Positions 6,229 to 12,648 of a stretch of DNA of 12,648 nt are shown here, one piece after another; positions within the stretch are counted from its first letter, which is position 1; every line of letters begins with the position of its first letter. The translations under genes and the position numbers were made by a program. The DNA is taken from NCBI GenBank assembly GCA_910579975.1, contig CAJTWU010000038.1, positions 1-12,648 of the forward strand, in the 5' to 3' direction. The notes below the pieces were generated by a model. That model was not told the origin of the DNA. It did not search any database and worked only from the letters and a program-made list of their open reading frames with translations. This stretch comes from an uncultured Vampirovibrio sp. (lineage in GTDB: Bacteria > Cyanobacteriota > Vampirovibrionia > Gastranaerophilales > Gastranaerophilaceae).

Positions 6229-6691
6229 CCGCAATCCTCCACTTACAAAAAAGTTTTTGAAATAAATCAACAGAATTTTTCATAAAAAAACGCTTCATTG
6301 GATAAACATCAGAAGCTTCAAGTAATGCATTAAAAACATTTGAAGAAAATTTTCTATCATTATCTACATATTCATGGTGTTCACAAAGCACATCATGAAT
6401 AAGAGCCGGTATAAGAAACCTGTTATCGGTATTAGAACCTATAACCCTCCAAAAAAGACGGGGTATAGAAGCCCCGTCATAACAATAACCTTTTGGAATA
6501 GAAAAATTATATGTTTTGTCTTTTTTATAATCAATGAGTTTAACTTTAAGATTTCTTTTATTAATAAAAGGATATTTTTTGATTGATTTCTTTTCCTCCC
6601 CGGTACTGCTTGGAAGTGTATATCTTATACAAACATGAGGCACATCATCAAAAAACACCCCGACATATTTATTCGAGCACCATTCCATCAT
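6221..6691 (-). CDS. DUF1353-family phage protein
   Basis: 156 residues. The DUF1353 signature is clear: PKGYCYDGASIPRLFW (66-81) followed by PALIHDVLCEHH (95-106) and acidic residues (Asp110, Asp112). The His-Asp and nearby His residues could form a metal site, but no activity has been assigned that I know of. The family is common in phages, often near tail or lysis genes. AGGAGG lies 6 nt before the first ATG (6691), which sets the start; a second ATG follows at once. It overlaps the preceding gene by 23 nt and terL by 8 nt, which suggests translational coupling. In the T7 layout this slot between fibre and terL holds holin, small terminase and spanin genes, so a lysis role is possible but unproven. 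Confidence 0.8.
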   Translation of the reverse strand: MMEWCSNKYVGVFFDDVPHVCIRYTLPSSTGEEKKSIKKYPFINKRNLKVKLIDYKKDKTYNFSIPKGYCYDGASIPRLFWRVIGSNTDNRFLIPALIHDVLCEHHEYVDNDRKFSSNVFNALLEASDVYPMKRFFMKNSVDLFQKLFCKWRIADG

Positions 6692-7142
6692 TGTTTACCT
6701 CCTGCTCTTCCGGCAGCTCTTTGTTTTCAAAAAGAAAATCCAAATCATTAGAAGAATAACCTAAAACACCGCCTATAATATCAACATAAGGATTTCCCCG
6801 ATAAAAATTGTTGGCTTTAAATTCAATTTTTAAAGCCTTAACATCTATTTCAGGGTTATCCTTAACAAGTTCTAGAATATCTTCAAAATCTAATCCTTTT
6901 GCTTTATAAATTGCACGTTCGACATCTGCTGATGTTAGAGAAAGTCTTGCTATACGTTCATGTTCCTTTTGTTCTTGTTCATTTTCAAAATTTGAATTTA
7001 TAACAAGAGTACCGTTTTCAATAATATATTTATTGTATTCATAATCTATCGGTAATTCTTGAACATTATTATAATATTTTGCCAAAGCAGCAGAATTATC
7101 GGCAATTAAAATAGACTCATTTTGTATTGTATAATATTTCAT
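6669..7142 (-). CDS. phage protein next to the tail fibre, unknown (possible fibre chaperone)
   Basis: 157 residues, acidic. The N-terminal part (MKYYTIQNESILIADN and on to about residue 50) resembles short beta-rich openings of fibre-assembly proteins. Residues 55-95 are helical and charged. A C-terminal block, KIEFKANNFYRGNPYVDIIG then GVLGYSSNDLDFLFEN (105-140), looks like a compact conserved domain. I do not recognise a named family. It starts 2 nt after the stop of the long fibre, with AAAGGAG 7 nt before its ATG, and overlaps the DUF1353 gene. Small genes directly behind a fibre gene often encode its chaperone; that is inference from position. Confidence 0.7.
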   Translation of the reverse strand: MKYYTIQNESILIADNSAALAKYYNNVQELPIDYEYNKYIIENGTLVINSNFENEQEQKEHERIARLSLTSADVERAIYKAKGLDFEDILELVKDNPEIDVKALKIEFKANNFYRGNPYVDIIGGVLGYSSNDLDFLFENKELPEEQEVNNDGMVLE

Positions 7143-7144
7143 TA

Positions 7145-9193
7145 TTACGCTCCTTTCGCCGGTAAAAATTTAGCTGTTACAACAGTACCATTACATGAAA
7201 AAACATCACCAGGCTGGACAAAAATATGAGTACCACAATATCCGCTTGCTTCTCTAGCTACATCGACACCATTCAGATAAGCATAGCCTGTACCGCTTCC
7301 TGATAAAAATGTTATGGCAAAAATCCAACCATAATTTGGCACTGTAAAAGTAGTAGAAGTAAAAGATACCGCATTTTCATAATCGGGCATAAACCAAGCC
7401 ATTACCTCACGTTTGTCCGTTGTAGATGTTTTCTGAATAGAACTTTCATTAATTGCATTTACTACTTCTATTACTTCTCCCGCATTAAGTAATTGAAGAT
7501 CTTGAACAGCATTTGCAACTTTGAAATATAATTGAGTGAGATTACTTTTCAATCCACTCGTTTCTGCAACCACACCCGACACTTCAGAATTCATAGAGAT
7601 ACCTAACGCATTTTCATCAGGTGGTATAGCGCCCGTTTTTACTATAATAGGTAATTCTTTTCCAACACCATCACTTTGAGGTCTTAAACCTGTATTACTA
7701 TACATACGAAGACCATAATCAGTAGTACCATTGGTTAAACTTAGAACCATACCATTACCTCTAACTGGAATAGTATCAATATCACCGTTAAGCATATGAA
7801 AACTCAATTTTGTTGGCGTAGTAAATGTCATATTTTCTTGATTTACCTTCCAGTAATCTGAATAATCAACTTCTAATTCCATATCATTAAAATCAATAAC
7901 TTTAAGATTATATGGATTAGTGCCATTTAAGCAATTAACAAGTGTATTATAACAAGATGAATACATCCCGCTGCTATTTGCTTGCTGTCCGGCTTTCAAC
8001 CAACTCACATTATTAGGCGCAAAGTCAAAATACATCCCTGTAAACAATGGTATTGTATCATTTTCGCTTGTAGTTATTTGCGTTACATTTGTAAGAGCAG
8101 CTTCTTGCTCTGTATTTCCAACAACAATATATAATAATTTATTACTCGAAGCCGGCTGAACAGTATCAGATTTACCATAAACACTTGAACAGCGAGAAGC
8201 ATCGAATTTTGCACTTGGGTCCCACTGACCATCATTAGATAAAGGTCCCACACTTGGACCTTTGAAAAAAGCACCTGAAGCAACTGTTCCAGATTGCCCT
8301 ATCGGACCTACTTCACCAACAATATTCGGCACTCCGGCCTCATTAAACTTATTTACACTGCTTATATCTGTTGTAACTTGCATAAACCAGTTATTTCTTG
8401 GTAAAAAGACCCGTTCATTTTCTTCATCAATACCATACATCCAACAAACGCCATATGTATCAAAAAATGTATCTATTGCTTCTTTATCAGCTAGGTTATA
8501 AAATATATGCCCGTTTGCATTATTGTATGTTGTAATTGTTATTTCGCCCAGAGTAGTTTGAGTTTCTGTTCCTGCATTTTTTTCTTCAATACATTTTGCA
8601 TAAAATTCAGGATAACCATAACACTCCGGTGAAGAATTTTTATTTACATAAGTACCTTGTAATGCATAACCTTTTGATTCTTCAAAACTTAAAACTTTAT
8701 CAAACCATTTTATGCTAAACATTTTTTCTCTGGGAATTTCCTCCCATGTAAAATTTGTTCCATCATTAGTTAAGTACTTTCCAATACTATCTGTACAATC
8801 CGGTAACCTTACACTATCAACTGCTGAATTCATTTCTGTTTTTGTAGCATAATCAGCATCATTTTCCAGCTCACTAACATTTATTGGAAGCTCGCTCTTC
8901 AATGCATAATTGCCAACATCTTGTTTAGAATTAATTTCTGTTTCTAATACTTTTCTTAAATCAATTAACTGGTCATAAGTAACATTAGAATTTTCTTCAG
9001 CATAATGTTTAGCATTTTCACAATGAACCTTTGCTTCATCTCTAAATTTCTTCGCAAGATTAGCAAAGTAATGAGCTCTGTTGTTGGTTATTGATATTGT
9101 CTTTTTAATATTAGAATTAGTAGAAATACTTAATCCCGCACCAAGAGAAAATGTATCAGCATTTTGTGGTAAATGTATATTATCTTTTTCCAT
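7145..9193 (-). CDS. tail fibre / receptor-binding protein with tandem collar-like modules
   Basis: 682 residues. Residues 1-35 are a probable virion anchor; 38-95 (NNRAHYFANLAKKFRDEAK onward) form a helical, coiled-coil-like stalk; 89-125 carry SKQDVGNYALKS and DADYATKTEMNSAV, typical fibre repeats. Module A (about 184-370) has PEFYAKC, DEENERVFLPRNNWF, GVPNIVGEVG, then CSSVYGKSDTVQPASSNKLL with YIVVGN, the usual close of a collar-type fibre. The chain then goes on into a similar module B (about 371-595): PLFTGMYFDFAPNN, SDYWKVNQENMTFTTP, and TQLYFKVANAVQDLQLLNAG. A last beta-rich tip (616-682) resembles the end of the 180-residue protein upstream. It should recognise a cell-surface receptor. 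The ATG follows the previous stop directly, with AAAGGGGGC as ribosome site. Confidence 0.85.
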   Translation of the reverse strand: MEKDNIHLPQNADTFSLGAGLSISTNSNIKKTISITNNRAHYFANLAKKFRDEAKVHCENAKHYAEENSNVTYDQLIDLRKVLETEINSKQDVGNYALKSELPINVSELENDADYATKTEMNSAVDSVRLPDCTDSIGKYLTNDGTNFTWEEIPREKMFSIKWFDKVLSFEESKGYALQGTYVNKNSSPECYGYPEFYAKCIEEKNAGTETQTTLGEITITTYNNANGHIFYNLADKEAIDTFFDTYGVCWMYGIDEENERVFLPRNNWFMQVTTDISSVNKFNEAGVPNIVGEVGPIGQSGTVASGAFFKGPSVGPLSNDGQWDPSAKFDASRCSSVYGKSDTVQPASSNKLLYIVVGNTEQEAALTNVTQITTSENDTIPLFTGMYFDFAPNNVSWLKAGQQANSSGMYSSCYNTLVNCLNGTNPYNLKVIDFNDMELEVDYSDYWKVNQENMTFTTPTKLSFHMLNGDIDTIPVRGNGMVLSLTNGTTDYGLRMYSNTGLRPQSDGVGKELPIIVKTGAIPPDENALGISMNSEVSGVVAETSGLKSNLTQLYFKVANAVQDLQLLNAGEVIEVVNAINESSIQKTSTTDKREVMAWFMPDYENAVSFTSTTFTVPNYGWIFAITFLSGSGTGYAYLNGVDVAREASGYCGTHIFVQPGDVFSCNGTVVTAKFLPAKGA

Positions 9194-9562
9194 TTATGCC
9201 CCCTTTACTTTTTTCGGATAAACTATTATGGGATTCATATCACCATAAGTACTATTTTCTATGAATAATGTATCTTCAGTAACACTTTCATTTTCACAAA
9301 CTTTTACTCCATAAAAATACATTTGATAAGGTTTATTTTTTGGCACTGTAAGTAAATTTGTAAATTCAGAGGTTAATATAAAAGTTACAGTATCAGAATT
9401 ATTAACAGAAACCTGTAATTCTTCTCCTATAGTTTTTCTATCAGCATCCTGTATAGCAAAATACACTGTTGCCTTAATACTATTGTCAAACCCTGTAATT
9501 ACAACTTCACCACTATCACCTTGATATAAATATATCGTTCCATCTTTATCTATAACAATCAT
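9194..9562 (-). CDS. small beta-rich phage structural protein, family uncertain
   Basis: 122 residues, mostly alternating hydrophobic and polar residues as in a beta sandwich: GTIYLYQGDSGEVVITGFD (8-26), ATVYFAIQDADRKTIGEE (31-48), TVTFILTSEFTNLL (58-71), YQMYFYGVKVCEN (79-91), GDMNPIIVYPKKVKG (107-121). The plan recalls N-terminal domains of baseplate/fibre proteins such as BppU, but the match is by look only. It lies between the short and long fibre genes, and its stop touches the ATG of the long fibre. GGAGG stands 4 nt before its ATG. A fibre accessory or adaptor role is likely. Confidence 0.75.
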   Translation of the reverse strand: MIVIDKDGTIYLYQGDSGEVVITGFDNSIKATVYFAIQDADRKTIGEELQVSVNNSDTVTFILTSEFTNLLTVPKNKPYQMYFYGVKVCENESVTEDTLFIENSTYGDMNPIIVYPKKVKGA

Positions 9563-9572
9563 ATGACCTCCT

Positions 9573-10115
9573 TTAAAGCTCTTCTGATGAAATTTCTACA
9601 ACCGGTAAGAAATATGCACCCGCTAAACTAAGTGTACACCCTACCACATCCGCCGCTTTTACCGGTATAAAAAATAATTGTCCGGCATTATCATAAGAAG
9701 AATTTCTTGTTTTTAAAGTTACTACACTGTCATTAACTGTTAAATTCCCCTTTGATTCCGGTTTTGGATTTAGCAATAAATAACCATTTTTTGGCACTTT
9801 GAAAGAAGCTTGTTCTTCATTTGTAAGGGCAAAACACTTATCCCAATTAGGAAGCATAGAAAGATTATTCAATGCTAACCTTGTTTTTGTACGGTAATCT
9901 TCTATTTTAGATTCAAAGTTTTTTGCATCATCTTGAACATCATCCGTAATTTCTCCCAATCTTGAGTTAATTGTAGCAATATTAGATAAAATAGAAGATA
10001 TCATTGTATTCGAAGAATTCGAAAGTTCTGTTATTTTATCCTCTAAATATAAAAAATTTTTGTTCATTGTATCTGAACTGGCTATAGAGCCGTATTCAAT
10101 ATTAATTAAAGCCAT
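9573..10115 (-). CDS. short phage fibre-like protein with coiled coil and beta tip
   Basis: 180 residues. MALINIEYGSIASSDTMNKN with FLYLEDKI (1-28) is a probable attachment segment; 28-88 is heptad-rich (LSNSSNTMISSILSNIATIN then SRLGEITDDV), likely a trimeric coiled coil. Residues 104-173 form a beta tip, FKVPKNGYLLL to AYFLPVVE. That tip aligns in outline with the end of the long fibre (FTVPNYGWIF to AKFLPAKG): same F-x-VP...G opening, same FLP close, same length. The two may share an interaction partner or bind alternative receptors. The gene starts 4 nt after the membrane protein gene ends, with a GGAGG-type site upstream. Confidence 0.78.
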   Translation of the reverse strand: MALINIEYGSIASSDTMNKNFLYLEDKITELSNSSNTMISSILSNIATINSRLGEITDDVQDDAKNFESKIEDYRTKTRLALNNLSMLPNWDKCFALTNEEQASFKVPKNGYLLLNPKPESKGNLTVNDSVVTLKTRNSSYDNAGQLFFIPVKAADVVGCTLSLAGAYFLPVVEISSEEL

Positions 10116-10119
10116 AAGC

Positions 10120-10353
10120 TTATTTTCCTCCTATAATTACATCATATATTTTGTCGATTTTTAACTGCATTGCATTTAATTGAGCTTTCAAATCATCATA
10201 TTGTTCTTTTGTTGAATAATTTTTCGAAATTTCAGTTAAAATTTCTCTATGCTTAACTTCAAGCATTTCAGGAGTAACAAAAATGTTGTACTGAAAAATT
10301 AATGCAAGACACATTATTACGACAGGCAAATACCTGTGCAAATATTTTTCCAT
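10120..10353 (-). CDS. small membrane-anchored coiled-coil phage protein
   Basis: 77 residues. One hydrophobic helix near the N terminus (about 8-26, LPVVIMCLALIFQYNIFV) preceded by basic residues, then a long polar helix (31-73) with heptad character. The form fits an inner-membrane spanin-like or signal-anchor protein, or a membrane component of the DNA-entry apparatus. No holin motif with several helices is seen. AAGGAGG precedes the ATG. It lies among tail genes and not in an obvious lysis cassette, so its role stays open. Confidence 0.7.
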   Translation of the reverse strand: MEKYLHRYLPVVIMCLALIFQYNIFVTPEMLEVKHREILTEISKNYSTKEQYDDLKAQLNAMQLKIDKIYDVIIGGK

Positions 10354-10362
10354 TTATCCTCC

Positions 10363-10968
10363 TTATTTCATAGCCAACATTGCCATTTGCATTGCTGTAT
10401 TCATTATTTGAGACATTAAACTGTCTGATTGGGTTGTTTTTGAAGTAGTAGTAGCATTTCCCTGACTTGTACTTAAAGATTGTTTTTGAGTATCAGATAC
10501 AACATTATATCCATTCATATACATTAACAGTAAGTTACTCAACATTGAAGCTGTATCCTTTTGAGATGTTGCAAGTAATTCATTTGCATAATTACCTATT
10601 GCATTTGCATTTGTATTAGCAAGATTATTATACATATTTGTAGCTTGTGATGAACGCACCATATTTCTGTTTGATAGCGGATTAATTATATTATTTTCTA
10701 AATTCTTTGCTGTTTCACTATTTAAAGTATTCATATAAGAATTCATCTTTGCTTGATTTGTAGTTGAATTTAATGTCGGATTCAAATATTCATCAAGAAG
10801 TTTATCCATATTTGCATTAACAAAATTATTAACAGAATCCAAAGCTGTTCCAGGATTTAAAGTTGTAACAGTACCCTTATTAGTAGTTTGTGCAGTTGCA
10901 TACGGATTAGATGTTGTAGTGTTACCATAAACCGTTTTATTAGTTGTTTTTGACGATTTTTTTCCCAT
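10363..10968 (-). CDS. Asn/Thr/Ser-rich helical phage protein, candidate internal or ejection protein
   Basis: 201 residues. Residues 1-40 are Thr/Asn-rich and low in complexity (KKSSKTTNKTVYGNTTTSNP). The centre, about 42-150, is predicted helical and full of Asn, with NRNMVRSSQATNMYNNLANT. Residues 158-182 are again Ser/Thr/Gln-rich, and the last 17 (MSQIMNTAMQMAMLAMK) form a Met/Ala-rich amphipathic helix. No cysteines and few charges in the flanks. Directly after the nozzle-like gene, where T7-like and P22-like phages place internal or ejection proteins, a protein of this composition fits that role. This is inference from position and composition. Start follows GAAAGG; the gap to the preceding gene is 11 nt. 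Confidence 0.75.
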   Translation of the reverse strand: MGKKSSKTTNKTVYGNTTTSNPYATAQTTNKGTVTTLNPGTALDSVNNFVNANMDKLLDEYLNPTLNSTTNQAKMNSYMNTLNSETAKNLENNIINPLSNRNMVRSSQATNMYNNLANTNANAIGNYANELLATSQKDTASMLSNLLLMYMNGYNVVSDTQKQSLSTSQGNATTTSKTTQSDSLMSQIMNTAMQMAMLAMK

Positions 10969-10979
10969 AATATTCCTTT

Positions 10980-12521
10980 CTATAATTTTGATTTAATTCT
11001 TCCAAACTCAATACTGTTTATACAAAAGTTTTGCCCTGTTTCATTTGTATAAAACGTCATCTGCAATGTCTTAAAATATGAAGCAGGAAGCCTTTTAATA
11101 ACATTGATTTTGTCCGGTGGAAATGTTGTTTCATCCCAGTGACCTTTATCAAAATAAAGTACACTTTTTAATGTTTTGGAAATAATTTGCCTGTGTTTTG
11201 TCGTAAGAGAATTATAATCTTTAGTGTACTCAACATTAAACTTGTTTGTATAAAACATATTAAGTGTAAGTTTTGGCGGATAAGCCAATATTTTTAAGGA
11301 ATTTTCTATCCCAAGATTTAATGGAGTACATCTATAATAAGAGTCTATAAATTTTCCATCAAATTCATTTGATACATACTCCTCATAGATTTTTTTACCG
11401 GCTGAATATAATTTTCCATTTATAACAGCGATACAATTAATTTTTTGGCATTTTCTTTTGACCCATGCTCTACGAAGATAGTCATAAATTAAAATCCTTG
11501 AATAATTAGCATCTAAATCCGGTATCAAAAACCAAACTTCGTTCCTTTCGGATGTAACGACTGATAATGCCTTAATTTTATCTAATCCGGCTGCCTGAAT
11601 TACAAAGAGTTCATCCTGAATATCTAACGCAATATTTTCTCCAAGCGTTTTATCACCATTAACAACTTGCAAAAATGAAAAAACACCTTTCTTAGTATTA
11701 TCGTAAAAGTACAATTGCGTTCCATGAAATACTAAAGACCCATATGATGAACAACCGCCAGGCGAATCAAAAGACTTGTAAAACGATTTATTGCTTTCAT
11801 CTTGCATAATCATACAAGATGAATTTGAATGAAAGACTGCAAGAGAACCTAAATATGGATATATAGCTGTAATTTTTTTCACAAACTCAATATATCCGGC
11901 TGATGTAACAATTTCAGCATCAGAGGTAGAAAAATCATATATATTTTCTTGAGCTGAATACCATAAAACTTGTCCGTTAAATACCCATAAACGCCCTGAA
12001 AATATCACTATTCCAAGACCTTTAACATCCCGATTTTCGGGATCTTTTAAATTCATCATAACAACTTCATCCGGCTCATTTTCTTCATTAAGTTTCCCTA
12101 GCTCAATAGATAACATTTCTTTTGAATTAGAGAAAACCCATAAATCAGACCAGCCTTGAGAAACATCCGTAGCACAAGCTTTTCCTGTAACACTTAATCC
12201 GTCACATTTTAAAATCAGTGTTTTATCTTCCGGAGAAAACAAATAAATTTTACCTTCCAATGCACTCTCAGCATAGACAAAAAAATGTGTTGCCGATTTT
12301 TGAACACTTTCAAAAATCCCAATCACATTTTCGTCATCAGGAATTGACTCACATACTGAAACATTACCGCTAGCAGTTCGTATCCCAACTCCTGAATTGG
12401 TTTCGGTTGCAAATAATTCAACATTTTGCAAATCAGAAGCAGTAATAACATTGCTTGAAAAAACAGAAGATGTTCTATTTATACCCGAAAAAGTATTACA
12501 TATTAAAGTTGATTGCTGCAT
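10980..12521 (-). CDS. tail nozzle / DNA-stabilisation-like protein (beta-propeller type)
   Basis: 513 residues. The opening FSGINRTSSVFSSNVITASD with LQNVEL (11-36) then a glycine turn (GVGIRTASGN, 44-53) is the style of podovirus tail-tube/nozzle proteins (T7 gp12, P22 gp10). After it come several short beta repeats of propeller type: FFVYAESALEGKIYLFS (80-96), LWVFSNSKEMLSIEL (127-141), IVIFSGRLWVFNGQVLWYSA (171-190), LGSLAVFHSNSSCMI (224-238), GSLVFHGTQLYFYD (261-274), ILIYDYLRRAWVK (343-355) and CIAVINGKLYSAGKKIYE (363-380). A C-terminal beta domain follows from about 400. It should close the lower end of the portal and tail and help retain DNA. The ATG has AAAGG at about 8 nt. It is the first phage gene in view; the portal should lie upstream. 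Confidence 0.75.
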   Translation of the reverse strand: MQQSTLICNTFSGINRTSSVFSSNVITASDLQNVELFATETNSGVGIRTASGNVSVCESIPDDENVIGIFESVQKSATHFFVYAESALEGKIYLFSPEDKTLILKCDGLSVTGKACATDVSQGWSDLWVFSNSKEMLSIELGKLNEENEPDEVVMMNLKDPENRDVKGLGIVIFSGRLWVFNGQVLWYSAQENIYDFSTSDAEIVTSAGYIEFVKKITAIYPYLGSLAVFHSNSSCMIMQDESNKSFYKSFDSPGGCSSYGSLVFHGTQLYFYDNTKKGVFSFLQVVNGDKTLGENIALDIQDELFVIQAAGLDKIKALSVVTSERNEVWFLIPDLDANYSRILIYDYLRRAWVKRKCQKINCIAVINGKLYSAGKKIYEEYVSNEFDGKFIDSYYRCTPLNLGIENSLKILAYPPKLTLNMFYTNKFNVEYTKDYNSLTTKHRQIISKTLKSVLYFDKGHWDETTFPPDKINVIKRLPASYFKTLQMTFYTNETGQNFCINSIEFGRIKSKL

Positions 12522-12582
12522 AACCTTTTCCTTTCTGTTTTGTAAATACTGTTTTTATTAATTTTCGTGACTAAAATCGCAA

Positions 12583-12620
12583 AAAATCCGCCCGAATGTT
12601 ACAAAACTTTACAAACGGGC
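12583..12620 (-). terminator. GCCCG/CGGGC hairpin with downstream T-run, possible terminator
   Basis: Arms GCCCG (12590-12594) and CGGGC (12616-12620) enclose 21 nt; two mismatches and three further pairs lie inside. On the minus strand the stem is followed within 3 nt by six T. It could end transcription of phage genes to the right, making the nozzle-like gene the start of a new unit. The loop is long for a terminator, and the loop itself is the HLR1 match, so an operator role is the alternative. Confidence 0.4.
12598..12615 (+). promoter_or_regulatory. perfect HLR1 (RpaB-type) element upstream of the phage late operon
   Basis: GTTACAAA-AC-TTTACAAA matches the HLR1 consensus, two copies of (G/T)TTACA(A/T)(A/T) spaced by 2 nt, at every position. 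In cyanobacteria this is the binding site of the OmpR-type regulator RpaB, a repressor or activator depending on position. It ends 77 bp before the nozzle-like start codon. The 127-bp stretch from 12522 to the edge holds no gene and no convincing -35/-10 pair. The motif is AT-rich, so chance occurrence is possible. Confidence 0.45.
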
Positions 12621-12648
12621 ATAAAAAAGGCAATTTTTTCAAAAGTAA

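Larger units (their letters stand above)
4694..12648 (-). mobile_element. prophage late-gene end, extends beyond the right edge
   Basis: Nine consecutive leftward genes of phage type (tail nozzle-like, internal, fibre and packaging proteins) fill 4927-12521. The left boundary is placed at the repeat copy 4667-4693; it could instead be 3392 if the lipase segment belongs to the phage. Genes are packed with overlaps or gaps of 0-11 bp. The order, with the terminase large subunit last, is that of T7-like podovirus late regions. Integrase, regulators, portal, capsid and lysis genes are not in the window, so completeness cannot be judged. Confidence 0.8.

Noticed and set aside
6229..6270. 14-residue N-terminal extension of TerL from the ATG at 6270
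   Set aside because: The ATG at 6228 has GGAGG at ideal spacing and a minimal overlap with the DUF1353 gene; the extension adds only overlap.
6374..6586. 70-codon plus-strand frame
   Set aside because: Antisense shadow of the DUF1353 gene.
8083..8501. Two small frames (8083-8283 minus, 8262-8501 plus)
   Set aside because: Both are shadows of the long tail fibre, whose frame is supported by motifs on each side.
1..12648. CRISPR array, tRNA, rRNA, IS element or transposase
   Set aside because: No regularly spaced repeats, cloverleaf with CCA end, rRNA segments or transposase motifs were found on either strand.

Overview
The window is AT-rich and compact. It joins three ordinary chromosomal genes to the end of a tailed-phage prophage. 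The host looks like a non-photosynthetic relative of cyanobacteria (Gastranaerophilales/Vampirovibrionia type). This lineage call is an inference from general gene character, low GC and cyanobacterial-style TTACAAA direct repeats in two intergenic regions; no marker gene for it lies in the window.

Left part (1-3392), chromosome. A 5'-truncated tcdA (tRNA t6A37 dehydratase) and a short alpha-glucan phosphorylase-like gene converge on a shared hairpin terminator. The phosphorylase-like protein has serine where the family carries its cofactor-binding lysine. A 247-bp divergent region with promoters, an 18-bp palindrome and a degenerate HLR1-like repeat separates it from speB (agmatinase).

Junction (3366-4693). 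The last nine codons of speB, stop included, recur 1.3 kb downstream (25/27 identical). The second copy reads ARIKELLLAM-stop against speB's KVIRELLMAM-stop. This is what integration into the 3' end of a gene leaves behind. Between the copies lie a class-3 lipase (Ser/Asp/His triad, Cys/His-rich tail) and a divergent three-helix membrane protein. Just outside the second copy is a 68-codon remnant ORF and a hairpin terminator.

Right part (4927 to window end), prophage late operon, all on the minus strand. In transcription order: beta-propeller tail nozzle/stabilisation-like protein, Asn/Thr-rich helical protein (candidate ejection protein), one-helix coiled-coil membrane protein, short fibre-like protein, small beta-rich protein, long tail fibre, unknown acidic protein, DUF1353 protein, and terminase large subunit last. 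Genes abut or overlap and most have strong GGAGG-type ribosome sites. Nozzle, internal proteins, fibre, small genes, then terminase at the genome end is the T7/podovirus late order. No integrase, repressor, portal, capsid or small terminase is in view; they should lie to the right. A perfect match to the cyanobacterial HLR1 element (the RpaB site), framed by GCCCG/CGGGC arms, lies upstream of the first visible phage gene and could tie phage transcription to a host regulator.
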